Positions 37,285 through 47,623 of a stretch of DNA of 64,000 nucleotides are shown in pieces. The DNA comes from Streptomyces lucensis JCM 4490 (GTDB lineage: Bacteria; Actinomycetota; Actinomycetes; Streptomycetales; Streptomycetaceae), in assembly GCF_014650035.1 (NCBI RefSeq), contig NZ_BMUE01000024.1:1-64000 (forward strand). The letters are read 5' to 3'. A program made the position numbers and the translations under genes. The notes under the pieces were generated by a model, which was given only the letters and a program-made list of their open reading frames with translations, had not been told where the DNA came from and did not search any database. The number at the start of each line of letters is the position of its first letter. Position 1 is the first letter of the stretch.

Positions 37285-38223
37285 ATGACCGTCTGCCTGC
37301 TCCTGCTGAGCGTCGTCGCCCTGACGGCCGCCGTGCCGGCGCCGCGCGCGCTGACCCGGGCCGCCTGGCCCGAACGGGAACCCGTGGTCGCGCTGTGGGT
37401 GTGGCAGTGCCTGGTCGCCACCGTCCTGCTGTGCTGCCTGACCGCACTGGTCCTGGGCGCGGCAGCCGTCTTCCACACCGTGCGCGACCACGTGTTCGCT
37501 CCGGCGCCGCCCGCCGTCACCGCGGCCTACGACCTGTCCGCCACACCCGTGTGGGCCACCGCCCTCACCGCACTGCTGGCCTGCGGGGCCGCCTGGACCA
37601 CGGCGATGCTGGCCCGGGAACTCGTCGAGGCCCGCCGTGGCCGCGTCGTGGCCCGGGCGCACCTGCGCGAACGCGCCCCCGACCTGCCGGCCGGGCTGCC
37701 GGCGGCACGCGGGCCCATGCTGGTGCTGGAGGACGAGTACCCGGACGCCTGGTGGATGCCGGGGCATCCGCCGCAGCTCGTCGTCACCACGGGGGCGCTG
37801 CAGCGCCTCACGGACCACCAGCTGGACGCCGTCCTCGCGCACGAGCGCGGGCACGCCCGCGCCCACCACGACTGGCTGCTGCACCTGTCCACCGCGCTCG
37901 CCACCGGCTTCCCGCGCGTCCCGCTGTTCACCCACTTCTGCGAGCAGACGCACCGGCTGGTCGAGCTGGCCGCCGACGACACGGCGTCCCGGCGTTGCGG
38001 TCACCTCACCACCGCGCTCGCGCTGATCGAGCTCAACCAGCACCGGGGCGTCCTGTCCTGCGCCTCCAGCCACCGCCTCCTCGGCGAGCGGGTGGACCGC
38101 CTGCTGGAACCCCCGCCGCGACTGCTGCCGCGGCACCGGGCGCTCACGACGACGGCGGCCGCACTGGTCCCCCTGCTCCCGCTGCTGATCACCTTCGCCC
38201 CGGGGCTGACGGCGCTCTCATGA
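37285..38223 (+). CDS. M56/BlaR1-like membrane metallopeptidase
   Basis: The 312-residue protein has three N-terminal helices (residues 1-130), the zinc motif HERGH at about 188-192 in VLAHERGHARAHHDWLLHL and further ligands in ELAADDTASRRCG. One last helix near residue 285 is followed by nine polar/hydrophobic residues. BlaR1 proteases usually cleave a BlaI-type repressor; no blaI is adjacent here, so the target is unknown. In actinobacteria such genes often stand alone or beside a BlaI elsewhere. ATG at 37285 precedes the first helix directly. Confidence 0.86.
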   Translation: MTVCLLLLSVVALTAAVPAPRALTRAAWPEREPVVALWVWQCLVATVLLCCLTALVLGAAAVFHTVRDHVFAPAPPAVTAAYDLSATPVWATALTALLACGAAWTTAMLARELVEARRGRVVARAHLRERAPDLPAGLPAARGPMLVLEDEYPDAWWMPGHPPQLVVTTGALQRLTDHQLDAVLAHERGHARAHHDWLLHLSTALATGFPRVPLFTHFCEQTHRLVELAADDTASRRCGHLTTALALIELNQHRGVLSCASSHRLLGERVDRLLEPPPRLLPRHRALTTTAAALVPLLPLLITFAPGLTALS

Positions 38224-38365
38224 CGGCCGAGGGCGCCGTCCGAGGTGGCAGATCTTGCCTCCGTCTTCCGTGAATCCCCAGGTCAGCGACTGATCCAACG
38301 CCCTGTCACCTGGCGCAACAATCCAGCAACACCTCTTTCCCCACCACATCGGTATGGTTCCAGCC

Positions 38366-39154
38366 ATGCCACCCACCGACCGCCTCCGAGACCACGCCGG
38401 TCACGGCGCGGCGACCACCGTCGCCGCCCACCGCACGCGTCGTCGGCTGCGGGCGGACAGGGCCCGGCAACTCGCCGACCTGCTGCGCCACCAGCTCCTC
38501 ACCGGTGCCTTCCAGGACGGCACCCTCCCCCACGAGTCCACCCTCGCCACCGACTACCGCACCTCCCGCAACACCGTCCGCGAAGGCCTGGACCTGCTCC
38601 GGGCCGAGGGCCTCGTGGAGCGGCAGCCCGGAGTAGGCACCGTGGTCGTCGCCCGTAAGTACCCCCACGGGCTCGACCGTCTGATGGGCCTCGCGGAAAC
38701 ACTCCGCGAACACGGCCGCGTCACCAACGAGGTCCGCACCATGGGCCCCGCACCCGCCCCCGCTCCGGTCGCCGAGCGTCTCCACGTCCCGGCCGGCGCC
38801 GACGTCCTCTACATCGAACGCCTGCGCCGCCTGAACGGCCTCCCGCTCTCCCTCGACCTGACCTACATCCCGCTCGACATCGGCTCCGCCCTGCTGGGCG
38901 CCGACCTGGAGAACACGGACGTCTTCCGACTCCTGGAAGCCACCACCGGGCAGCCGCTCGGCCACGCCGAGATCACCCTGGAGGCGGTGAACGCCGACGC
39001 CCACTCGGCCACCGTGCTCCAGGCGCCACGCGGCGCCGCCGTGCTGATGCTGGAACGCCTCACCCACCTCGCCGACGGGCGGCCCGTCGACCTGGAGTTC
39101 ATCCGCTTCCGAGGCGACCGCATCACCATGAGCGGCCTGCTCCACCGGTCGTAG
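38366..39154 (+). CDS. GntR family regulator with UTRA domain
   Basis: The 262-residue regulator has a GntR winged helix (RADRARQLADLLRHQLLTGA to ERQPGVGTVVV, residues ~28-98) and an UTRA effector domain (100-262) with VLYIERLRRLNGLPLSLDLT and the C-terminal LEFIRFRGDRITM. Members bind sugars, amines or fatty-acid derivatives. ATG at 38366 follows TATGGT by 7 nt and has no ribosome binding site, suggesting a leaderless message; ATG at 38354 is an alternative. As the first gene of the following cluster, 66 bp before the ferredoxin, it is the likely controller. Confidence 0.9.
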   Translation: MPPTDRLRDHAGHGAATTVAAHRTRRRLRADRARQLADLLRHQLLTGAFQDGTLPHESTLATDYRTSRNTVREGLDLLRAEGLVERQPGVGTVVVARKYPHGLDRLMGLAETLREHGRVTNEVRTMGPAPAPAPVAERLHVPAGADVLYIERLRRLNGLPLSLDLTYIPLDIGSALLGADLENTDVFRLLEATTGQPLGHAEITLEAVNADAHSATVLQAPRGAAVLMLERLTHLADGRPVDLEFIRFRGDRITMSGLLHRS

Positions 39155-39220
39155 CCCCTTACGGCCCCGCCTCCACCCCGCCTGTACGAATCCCTGCCTG
39201 CACGTTTCCTGGAGACAGCC

Positions 39221-39448
39221 ATGCCCTTGGCGCCCCAGCGGGCCGACGTGCCCGTGACCATCGACGAGTCGAAGTGCATCGACGGCTGCACCCTCTGCGT
39301 GGACATGTGCCCGCTGGACTCGCTGGCCATCGACACCAGCAGCGGCAAGGCGTACATGCACGTCGACGAGTGCTGGTACTGCGGTCCGTGCGCGGCCCGC
39401 TGCCCCACCGGAGCCGTCACGGTCAACATGCCCTACCTGCTCCGCTGA
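39221..39448 (+). CDS. Ferredoxin with two [4Fe-4S] motifs (AprB-like)
   Basis: The 75-residue protein has CIDGCTLCVDMCP near residue 21 and CWYCGPCAARCP near residue 48, giving eight cysteines. This resembles the cluster domain of AprB, the partner of the adenylylsulfate reductase flavoprotein AprA, but lacks AprB's C-terminal tail. It probably donates or accepts electrons for the flavoprotein encoded four genes later. GGAGA lies 7 nt before the ATG. Size and gene position are unusual for a stand-alone ferredoxin. Confidence 0.9.
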   Translation: MPLAPQRADVPVTIDESKCIDGCTLCVDMCPLDSLAIDTSSGKAYMHVDECWYCGPCAARCPTGAVTVNMPYLLR

Positions 39449-39484
39449 CCCTCGCGATCCACTCCGGTGAGAGGCCGAACCCCC

Positions 39485-40828
39485 ATGAAACGCCAAGCAG
39501 CCGCCCTGTCCGCCGCCGCACTCCTCGTTCCCCTGTCCGCCTGTGGCGGCAGCGCCGAGGCAGGCAGCGGATCCACGGTCACCGTCACCGTCGGCTACCA
39601 GTCCCGGACCATCAACACCGTCACCGCGGGCACTCTGCTGCGCTCACTCGGTTACTTCGAGAAGCGGCTCAACTCCCTGCATGACGGCCACACCTACAAG
39701 GTCGACTGGCAGGACTACGCCACCGGCGCCCCGATCACCGCCCAGATGACCGCCGGGAAGATCGACATCGGCTCGATGGGTGACTTCCCGCTGCTGCTCA
39801 ACGCGGCCCGCGGCACACAGCTCGGCCGCCCCACCCGTCTTGTGTCGGTCACCGGCTACAACCTGCGAGGCGGACTGAACACCGTCGTCACCGCACCGGG
39901 CTCCAAGCTCACCGCGTTGAAGGACCTCAAGGGCAAGAAGGTCTCCACGAGCATCGGTTCCGCCGCCGACGGCACTCTCGTAAGGGCTCTGCGGCGTGCC
40001 GGCATCGACCCGGACAAGGGCATATCCAAGCTCAACCAGCAGCCCGCCGTGGGTGCTTCGGCGCTCTCCGGCGGCAGTGTGGACGCCCTGTCCCAGTTCG
40101 TCGCATGGCCCGGCCTTCTCACGTACCAGGGGAAGGCGAAAGCCCTGTACGACGGGGCGCAGCTGAACCTGCCCACCTTCCACGGCGTCACCGCCCGCGA
40201 AGACTTCACCGACCAGCATCCGGCTGTCCTCGGAGCATTCCTCGAGGCACAGGCGCAGGCGACGGACTACCTGAACCGCCATCCCGTCACCGCCGCCGAG
40301 AAGGTGGCCGAGGAGACCGATCTGCCCGCCGAGGTCGTCTACCTGTACAACGGCGCCCACGGCATCGCGACCTTCGACCCGGCCGTCAAACCACAGCTCG
40401 TCTCCGCGTTGAAGCAGGACGTGTCCGTGCTGAAGGCCGCAAAGCTGACCGGTGACATCGACGTGGACTCCTTCGTGGACGACCAGTACGTGAAGAAGGC
40501 CCTCGGTTCCTCGTACGCCAGGCGTCTCGCCGCCTCGCCCGCGCCGGCCGCGAGCGAGGCGTGGGCCAAGGGCAGCGAGAAGACGGTTTCCTTCAAGGAT
40601 CCGAAGCAGCTTCTGGCGTACGTGGCCGGCCACCGGAACGGTCTGCGCGCCGCCTACGTCCCCGACGCCACCACCGGTACCCTCTGGTTCGCCGACAAGG
40701 CGGTCTGGGTGACCGACGGCGGCCGGCTGCTGCCCTTCGTCGCCCCCGCCACCGCGCGGGCCTATGTGTCCGCCCATGGCGGGGCCCGCACGATCTCCTA
40801 CGACGAGGCCGTGGAGCAGGCGTCATGA
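39485..40828 (+). CDS. ABC substrate-binding lipoprotein (nitrate/sulfonate/taurine class) with NosL-like tail
   Basis: The 447-residue protein starts with a lipoprotein signal ending LVPLSAC (Cys20). Residues 30-320 form a type II binding fold related to SsuA/TauA/NrtA (NTVTAGTLLRSLGYFEKRL ... AQMTAGKIDIGSMGDFPLLL ... KDLKGKKVSTSIGSAADGTL). The last 90 residues differ: KDPKQLLAYVAGHRNGLRAA and LWFADKAVWVTDGGRLLPFV with SAHGGARTISYDEAVEQ, which look like a NosL/copper-chaperone-type module. The ligand is unknown. The stop overlaps the permease ATG (ATGA). Confidence 0.85.
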   Translation: MKRQAAALSAAALLVPLSACGGSAEAGSGSTVTVTVGYQSRTINTVTAGTLLRSLGYFEKRLNSLHDGHTYKVDWQDYATGAPITAQMTAGKIDIGSMGDFPLLLNAARGTQLGRPTRLVSVTGYNLRGGLNTVVTAPGSKLTALKDLKGKKVSTSIGSAADGTLVRALRRAGIDPDKGISKLNQQPAVGASALSGGSVDALSQFVAWPGLLTYQGKAKALYDGAQLNLPTFHGVTAREDFTDQHPAVLGAFLEAQAQATDYLNRHPVTAAEKVAEETDLPAEVVYLYNGAHGIATFDPAVKPQLVSALKQDVSVLKAAKLTGDIDVDSFVDDQYVKKALGSSYARRLAASPAPAASEAWAKGSEKTVSFKDPKQLLAYVAGHRNGLRAAYVPDATTGTLWFADKAVWVTDGGRLLPFVAPATARAYVSAHGGARTISYDEAVEQAS

Positions 40829-41739
40829 CCCGGCGGCCCCTGGCCCGTTATGTGCTGCGGGCGGCGTCGCTGGCCACCGCCCTCGGCCTGTGGCAGGTGC
40901 TGACCAGCCTGGACATCGACCTGTGGTTGCGCTTCTCGCAGTTCCCGACGGTCACCGACGTGGCCCATGCCCTCGCCGGTCGGCTCTCCGGTGCCGACTA
41001 TTGGACCGACCTCACCGACAGCCTCACCCGCATCCTCACCGGCTTCGCGCTGGCAGCGGTCCTGGGCGTGGCGACGGGCGTACTCGTGGCCCGTTCGCCT
41101 CTCGCCGAGGACCTGCTCGGCCCCGTCCTGGAGGTGGTGCGGCCGATCCCGGCGATAGCCCTCGTCCCCGTCGCGATCCTGCTGTTCCCCTCCAACGAAC
41201 AGGGCATCGTCTTCATCACCTGCACGGCCGCCTTCTTCCCCGTCCTGGTGTCCACCCGGCACGCGGTACGCGCGCTCACCCCGGTGTGGGAGGAGGCGGT
41301 ACGCACCATGGGCGGCGGCCGGCTGCGCATCCTCGGCTCCGTCGTGCTCCCGGGAGCGCTGCCCGGGATCTTCGGCGGGCTCTCCGTCGGCATCGGCGTG
41401 TCGTGGATCTGCGTGATCTCCGCCGAGATGATCTCCGGCCAGTACGGCGTCGGTTACCGCACCTGGCAGGACTACACGGTGGTGAACTACCCGGGCGTGT
41501 TCGTCGGCATGATCACGATCGGCGTGCTCGGCTGGGTCACCTCCACGGCCGTGGAACTCCTCGGCCGACGGCTGACCCACTGGCTGCCCCGCAGCTCGTA
41601 CGTCCCCGGCGGCCGCCCCCGCGCGTCCCGCCCGCTCGCCGCCCCGGTGCGCGCCGACGGCGATTCCGAGCGCAAGACCCAGCCCGAGCAGCAGGGCGAG
41701 AACCACACCGAGGAGGCCCGCGATGAGCACCTCGTCTGA
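40825..41739 (+). CDS. ABC permease (nitrate/sulfonate/taurine class)
   Basis: The 304-residue inner-membrane protein has about six helices and the BPD_transp_1 core: LTDSLTRILTGFALAAVLGV, PIPAIALVPVAILLFPSNEQ and the EAA loop EEAVRTMGGGRLRILGSVVL with the conserved G. It matches SsuC/TauC length except for a 40-residue charged tail (SERKTQPEQQGENHTEEARD). It overlaps the SBP stop by 4 nt and the ATPase by 17 nt. Confidence 0.92.
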   Translation: MTRRPLARYVLRAASLATALGLWQVLTSLDIDLWLRFSQFPTVTDVAHALAGRLSGADYWTDLTDSLTRILTGFALAAVLGVATGVLVARSPLAEDLLGPVLEVVRPIPAIALVPVAILLFPSNEQGIVFITCTAAFFPVLVSTRHAVRALTPVWEEAVRTMGGGRLRILGSVVLPGALPGIFGGLSVGIGVSWICVISAEMISGQYGVGYRTWQDYTVVNYPGVFVGMITIGVLGWVTSTAVELLGRRLTHWLPRSSYVPGGRPRASRPLAAPVRADGDSERKTQPEQQGENHTEEARDEHLV

Positions 41740-42511
41740 AAGCGTCAGCGCTCCGGCCGTACCGGAGCAGGAGGCCGTACGCGGCACCCGGCTCGCCTTC
41801 CGCGGCGCCGTGCTCGGCCGCCCCGGCGCCCCGGTCCTCTCCGACGTGGACCTTGAGGTCGCGCCGGGCGAGATCATCACCGTCGTCGGTCCCTCCGGCT
41901 GCGGCAAGTCCACGCTGCTGCGTACGCTCGCCGGGTTGCTGGCTCCGCTGGACGGCACGGCGGAAGCGGACGGCAGCCCGCTGACCGGCCCGTCGGCCGG
42001 CCGTGCGCTGGTCTTCCAGGAGGACGCCCTGCTGCCCTGGCGCTCCCTGCGCGGAAACGTCGAGCTCCCACTCGCCATCAGGGGCGTACCGCGCGGTGAA
42101 CGGCGCACCCGTGCCGAGGCCTGGCTGGCACGGGTGGGGCTCACCGCGCAGGCCGGGCAGTTGCCGCATCGCGTGTCCGGTGGGCAGCGCCAGCGCGCCC
42201 AGTTGGCCCGTGCACTGGCCGACAGCCCGCGTGCGGTCCTCATGGACGAGCCCTTCGGCGCGCTCGACGCCCAGACCCGCTCGGGCATGCAGGACCTGCT
42301 GGTCGAGGTGTTGCGCGGTACGGGCGCGACCGTCGTCTTCGTCACGCACGACGTGGACGAGGCCCTCTTCCTCGGCGACCGCGTGGCCCTGCTCGGCTCC
42401 GGCCGGGTGGCCGCCGTTCGCGACGTCCCGCGCCCTCGCGACCGTGCGGCGTTCGACGCCCCGGCCCGCGTGGCCCTGCGCCGCGACATCCTCACCTCGC
42501 TCGGCTCCTGA
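41723..42511 (+). CDS. ABC importer ATP-binding protein (nitrate/sulfonate/taurine class)
   Basis: The 262-residue ATPase has Walker A VVGPSGCGKSTLLRTL near residue 54, the Q-loop LVFQEDALLPWRSL, signature VSGGQRQRAQLARAL and Walker B VLMDEPFGALDAQT, then H-loop VTHDVDEAL. It matches SsuB/TauB-type importers. It follows the permease with a 17-nt overlap and lies 11 bp before the flavoprotein. No regulatory (TOBE) domain is present. Confidence 0.93.
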   Translation: MSTSSESVSAPAVPEQEAVRGTRLAFRGAVLGRPGAPVLSDVDLEVAPGEIITVVGPSGCGKSTLLRTLAGLLAPLDGTAEADGSPLTGPSAGRALVFQEDALLPWRSLRGNVELPLAIRGVPRGERRTRAEAWLARVGLTAQAGQLPHRVSGGQRQRAQLARALADSPRAVLMDEPFGALDAQTRSGMQDLLVEVLRGTGATVVFVTHDVDEALFLGDRVALLGSGRVAAVRDVPRPRDRAAFDAPARVALRRDILTSLGS

Positions 42512-42522
42512 AAGGCACCCCG

Positions 42523-45288
42523 GTGACCACCCCCGCGCCCACTTCCACGGAGATTCCCGCCGTCACCGACGCCGAGGAGCTGTCCTGCGACGTCCTCGTC
42601 ATCGGCGGCGGCACCGCCGGCACCATGGCCGCCCTGACCGCCGCCGAACGCGGCGCGGACGTCCTGCTTCTGGAGAAGGCCCACGTCCGCCACTCCGGCG
42701 CGCTCGCCATGGGCATGGACGGCGTCAACAACGCGGTCGTCCCCGGCCGCGCCGAACCCGACGACTACGTCGCCGAGATCACTCGCGCGAACGACGGCAT
42801 CGTCGACCAGTCCACCGTCCGGCAGACCGCCACCCGCGGCTTCGCCATGGTGCAGCGACTGGAGGCGTACGGGGTCAAGTTCGAGAAGGACGAGCACGGA
42901 GAGTACGCGGTCCGCCAGGTCCACCGCTCCGGCTCGTACGTACTGCCCATGCCAGAGGGCAAGGACGTCAAAAAGGTCCTGTACCGGCAGCTGCGGCGGC
43001 GGGAGATGCGGGAGCGGATCCGGATCGAGAACCGGGTGATGCCGGTCAGGGTCCTCACCGCCGAGGGACGGGCCGTGGGTGCCGTCGGCTTCCACACCCG
43101 CACCGGCGCGTTCGTCACGGTCCGCGCGGGCGCGGTGGTCCTCGCGACCGGCGCCTGCGGCCGGCTCGGCCTGCCCGCCTCCGGCTACCTGTACGGCACC
43201 TACGAGAACCCGACCAACGCCGGTGACGGTTACGCGATGGCCTACCACGCGGGTGCGGAGCTGACCGGCATCGAGTGCTTCCAGATCAATCCGCTGATCA
43301 AGGACTACAACGGTCCGGCCTGCGCCTACGTCGCCAACCCCTTCGGCGGCTACCAGGTCAACCGGCACGGCGAGCGCTTCGTCGACTCCGACTACTGGTC
43401 GGGGCAGATGATGGCCGAGTTCGCCGCCGAGGTCGCGGGTGACCGGGGCCCCGTCTACCTGAAGCTCAGCCATCTCCCCGAGGAGTCGATCTCCGCGCTG
43501 GAGTCGATCCTGCACTCCACCGAGCGGCCCACGCGGGGCACCTTCCATGCGGGGCGCGGACACGACTACCGCACCCACGACGTCGAGATGCACATCTCCG
43601 AGATCGGTCTCTGCGGCGGGCACTCCGCCTCCGGTGTCCGCGTCGACGACCACGCCCGCACCACGGTCCCCCGCCTGTACGCCGCCGGTGACCTCGCCTG
43701 CGTCCCGCACAACTACATGATCGGCGCGTTCGTCTTCGGTGACCTGGCCGGCGCGGACGCCGCCCAGTACACGGCCTACACCGGCGAGTTGCCGGTGGAC
43801 CAGCTGCGGGAGGCGCACGAGTTGATCTACCGTCCGCTGCGTAATCCGGACGGCCCGCCGCAGACCCAGGTCGAGTACAAGCTGCGCCGCTTCGTGAACG
43901 ACTACGTGGCCCCGCCCAAGTCGGGTGCGCGGCTCTCCCTCGCCCTGGAGGCATTCGAGCGGATGCGCGCCGACATCGCCGCGATGGGTGCCCGCACCCC
44001 GCACGAACTGATGCGTTGCGCCGAGGTCACGTTCATCCGCGACTGTGCGGAGATGGCCGCTCGCGCCTCCCTGGCCCGTACCGAGTCCCGCTGGGGTCTC
44101 TACCACGACCGTCTCGACCATCCCCGGCGCGACGACGCCTCCTGGTTCCACCATCTCGACCTGCACAAGTCCCCCTCTGGTGCGATGGAGTTCACGGCCC
44201 GTCCCGTGGCTCCCTATCTGGTGCCGGTGGATGAGTTCACGCCTGTCGGCGGTCCCTCCCGGCGGCTGGGCGAGGTCCGGCCCGAGTCCGTGGCCACGGC
44301 CGGCCCGCGCGAGGTGGCTCCGGTCGCCGCCGGACCGGCCTCCGCACGCGCCGCCGGACCGGTCGAGCGGGCCGGCACCCGGGGCGCCGCCTCGCCCCGG
44401 CTCCTGCGCCTGCTGGAGCTGGCCGATTCGGAGCCTGAGCTCCCGGCGCTCGAGCCCTACTTGGCCGATTCCGACCCCGCCGTCCGGCGCACGGCCGTCT
44501 CAGTGCTCACCGAGACCGTGCCGTCCGGCACCGGGCAGGCTCTGGTCGACGCGCTCGCCGACCCCGACGCCGAGGTCCGCGCGGCCGCCGCGGCCTCACT
44601 GCGTGAACTCGTCGAGGCCCTGCCGCGGGATTCCGGTCTGGGCACCGCCCTCACCGGTGCGCTCGGCCAACCCGACCCGGTGGTCCGTGCTGCCGCCCTC
44701 GACGTGCTGCGCGCCCTGCGGCTCGGCGAGGCCGGGGTCTTCGCGGCGGCGCTGGACGATCCCGACATCGCCGTCCGTATCGAGGCCGTACGAGCGCTTG
44801 TCTCGGCCGATGCCGTCGGGCCACTGTCGGGCGCCGCGGACGATCCCTCCCGGGAGGTCCGGGTCACGGTCGCCAAGGCGCTGGCCGTCGTCGGCTCGGC
44901 GTCCCTGACCGCGTCCGACGCGGGGCTGCTCGCCGGCGCCCTGGGCCGGCTCGTTGAGGACACCGATCCGCTGGTGCGCGGTGCCGCGCTCGGCGCGCTG
45001 GCCACGACCGGCTGCTCAGCCCCGCTCACCGACCGCGCCGTGGCCGCGCTGTCGGATCCGGCGTGGCAGGTACGGTCCGGCGCCGCCACAGCCCTGTCGG
45101 CCGCGCCCTCCGGGACGGCCGTCCCGGCCCTCGCCAGGACCCTCGCCGATCCGAACGCCGACGTCCGCAAGGCGGCGGTCCTGGCGCTGACCCGGCACCG
45201 GGCCGTCGAGGAGGCGCGGGCGGCACTCGCCACGGCGACGGCGGACTCGGACGCGGACGTCAGGGCTTACGCGGCCCGGGGGCTGTAG
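42523..45288 (+). CDS. AprA/FrdA-like flavoprotein fused to HEAT repeats
   Basis: The 921-residue protein has FAD-binding GGGTAGT at 28-34 and an AprA/fumarate reductase-type flavoprotein core to about residue 610, with HVRHSGALAMGMDGVNN, GSYVLPMPEGKDVKKVLYRQ, TYENPTNAGDGYAMAYHAG and YAAGDLACVPHNYMIGAF. These segments are closer to AprA than to SdhA. From residue 625 there follow about nine HEAT/PBS-lyase-type repeats (for example LVDALADPDAEVRAAAAASL), a protein-interaction surface absent from ordinary AprA. No subunit gene other than the small ferredoxin is visible. GTG at 42523 follows GAAAGG. The likely role is a two-electron redox step on an imported compound. Confidence 0.88.
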   Translation: MTTPAPTSTEIPAVTDAEELSCDVLVIGGGTAGTMAALTAAERGADVLLLEKAHVRHSGALAMGMDGVNNAVVPGRAEPDDYVAEITRANDGIVDQSTVRQTATRGFAMVQRLEAYGVKFEKDEHGEYAVRQVHRSGSYVLPMPEGKDVKKVLYRQLRRREMRERIRIENRVMPVRVLTAEGRAVGAVGFHTRTGAFVTVRAGAVVLATGACGRLGLPASGYLYGTYENPTNAGDGYAMAYHAGAELTGIECFQINPLIKDYNGPACAYVANPFGGYQVNRHGERFVDSDYWSGQMMAEFAAEVAGDRGPVYLKLSHLPEESISALESILHSTERPTRGTFHAGRGHDYRTHDVEMHISEIGLCGGHSASGVRVDDHARTTVPRLYAAGDLACVPHNYMIGAFVFGDLAGADAAQYTAYTGELPVDQLREAHELIYRPLRNPDGPPQTQVEYKLRRFVNDYVAPPKSGARLSLALEAFERMRADIAAMGARTPHELMRCAEVTFIRDCAEMAARASLARTESRWGLYHDRLDHPRRDDASWFHHLDLHKSPSGAMEFTARPVAPYLVPVDEFTPVGGPSRRLGEVRPESVATAGPREVAPVAAGPASARAAGPVERAGTRGAASPRLLRLLELADSEPELPALEPYLADSDPAVRRTAVSVLTETVPSGTGQALVDALADPDAEVRAAAAASLRELVEALPRDSGLGTALTGALGQPDPVVRAAALDVLRALRLGEAGVFAAALDDPDIAVRIEAVRALVSADAVGPLSGAADDPSREVRVTVAKALAVVGSASLTASDAGLLAGALGRLVEDTDPLVRGAALGALATTGCSAPLTDRAVAALSDPAWQVRSGAATALSAAPSGTAVPALARTLADPNADVRKAAVLALTRHRAVEEARAALATATADSDADVRAYAARGL

Positions 45289-45331
45289 TCCCGCGCCGTC
45301 TCACGCCCTGCCGGGTCCGGTCCGGCTGTCG

Positions 45332-47353
<2,022 letters not shown>

Positions 47354-47623
47354 CGTCTGGTCCCCCGTCGGTCGTCCGTCGACCACTGCGTCCACCATAG
47401 GCGCCCGCGCCGACAGCGCCCGAACGTTGTCCACAGGCGCGATGCGCTTGTCATATCGGCGACCCCGCGGCCGATCAGGTGGATCGGTACGCCTCCCTGG
47501 CCCAACCCACGGGGCGCTTCCGGATGGCCGCCCGTCCCGCTCCGGGAGAGGCCGCCCGCCCCGGGAAAGGCTGCCATGAGTGCACGAGCCACCCCGCCCG
47601 CCTGCCCCCAGGAGCCTCGTCCC

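Noticed and set aside
38366-45288. Assignment of the operon to a classical nitrate, taurine or alkanesulfonate utilisation system
   Set aside because: The matching oxygenase, nitrate reductase or desulfonase genes (tauD, ssuD, nas) are absent, so only the transporter class is stated.
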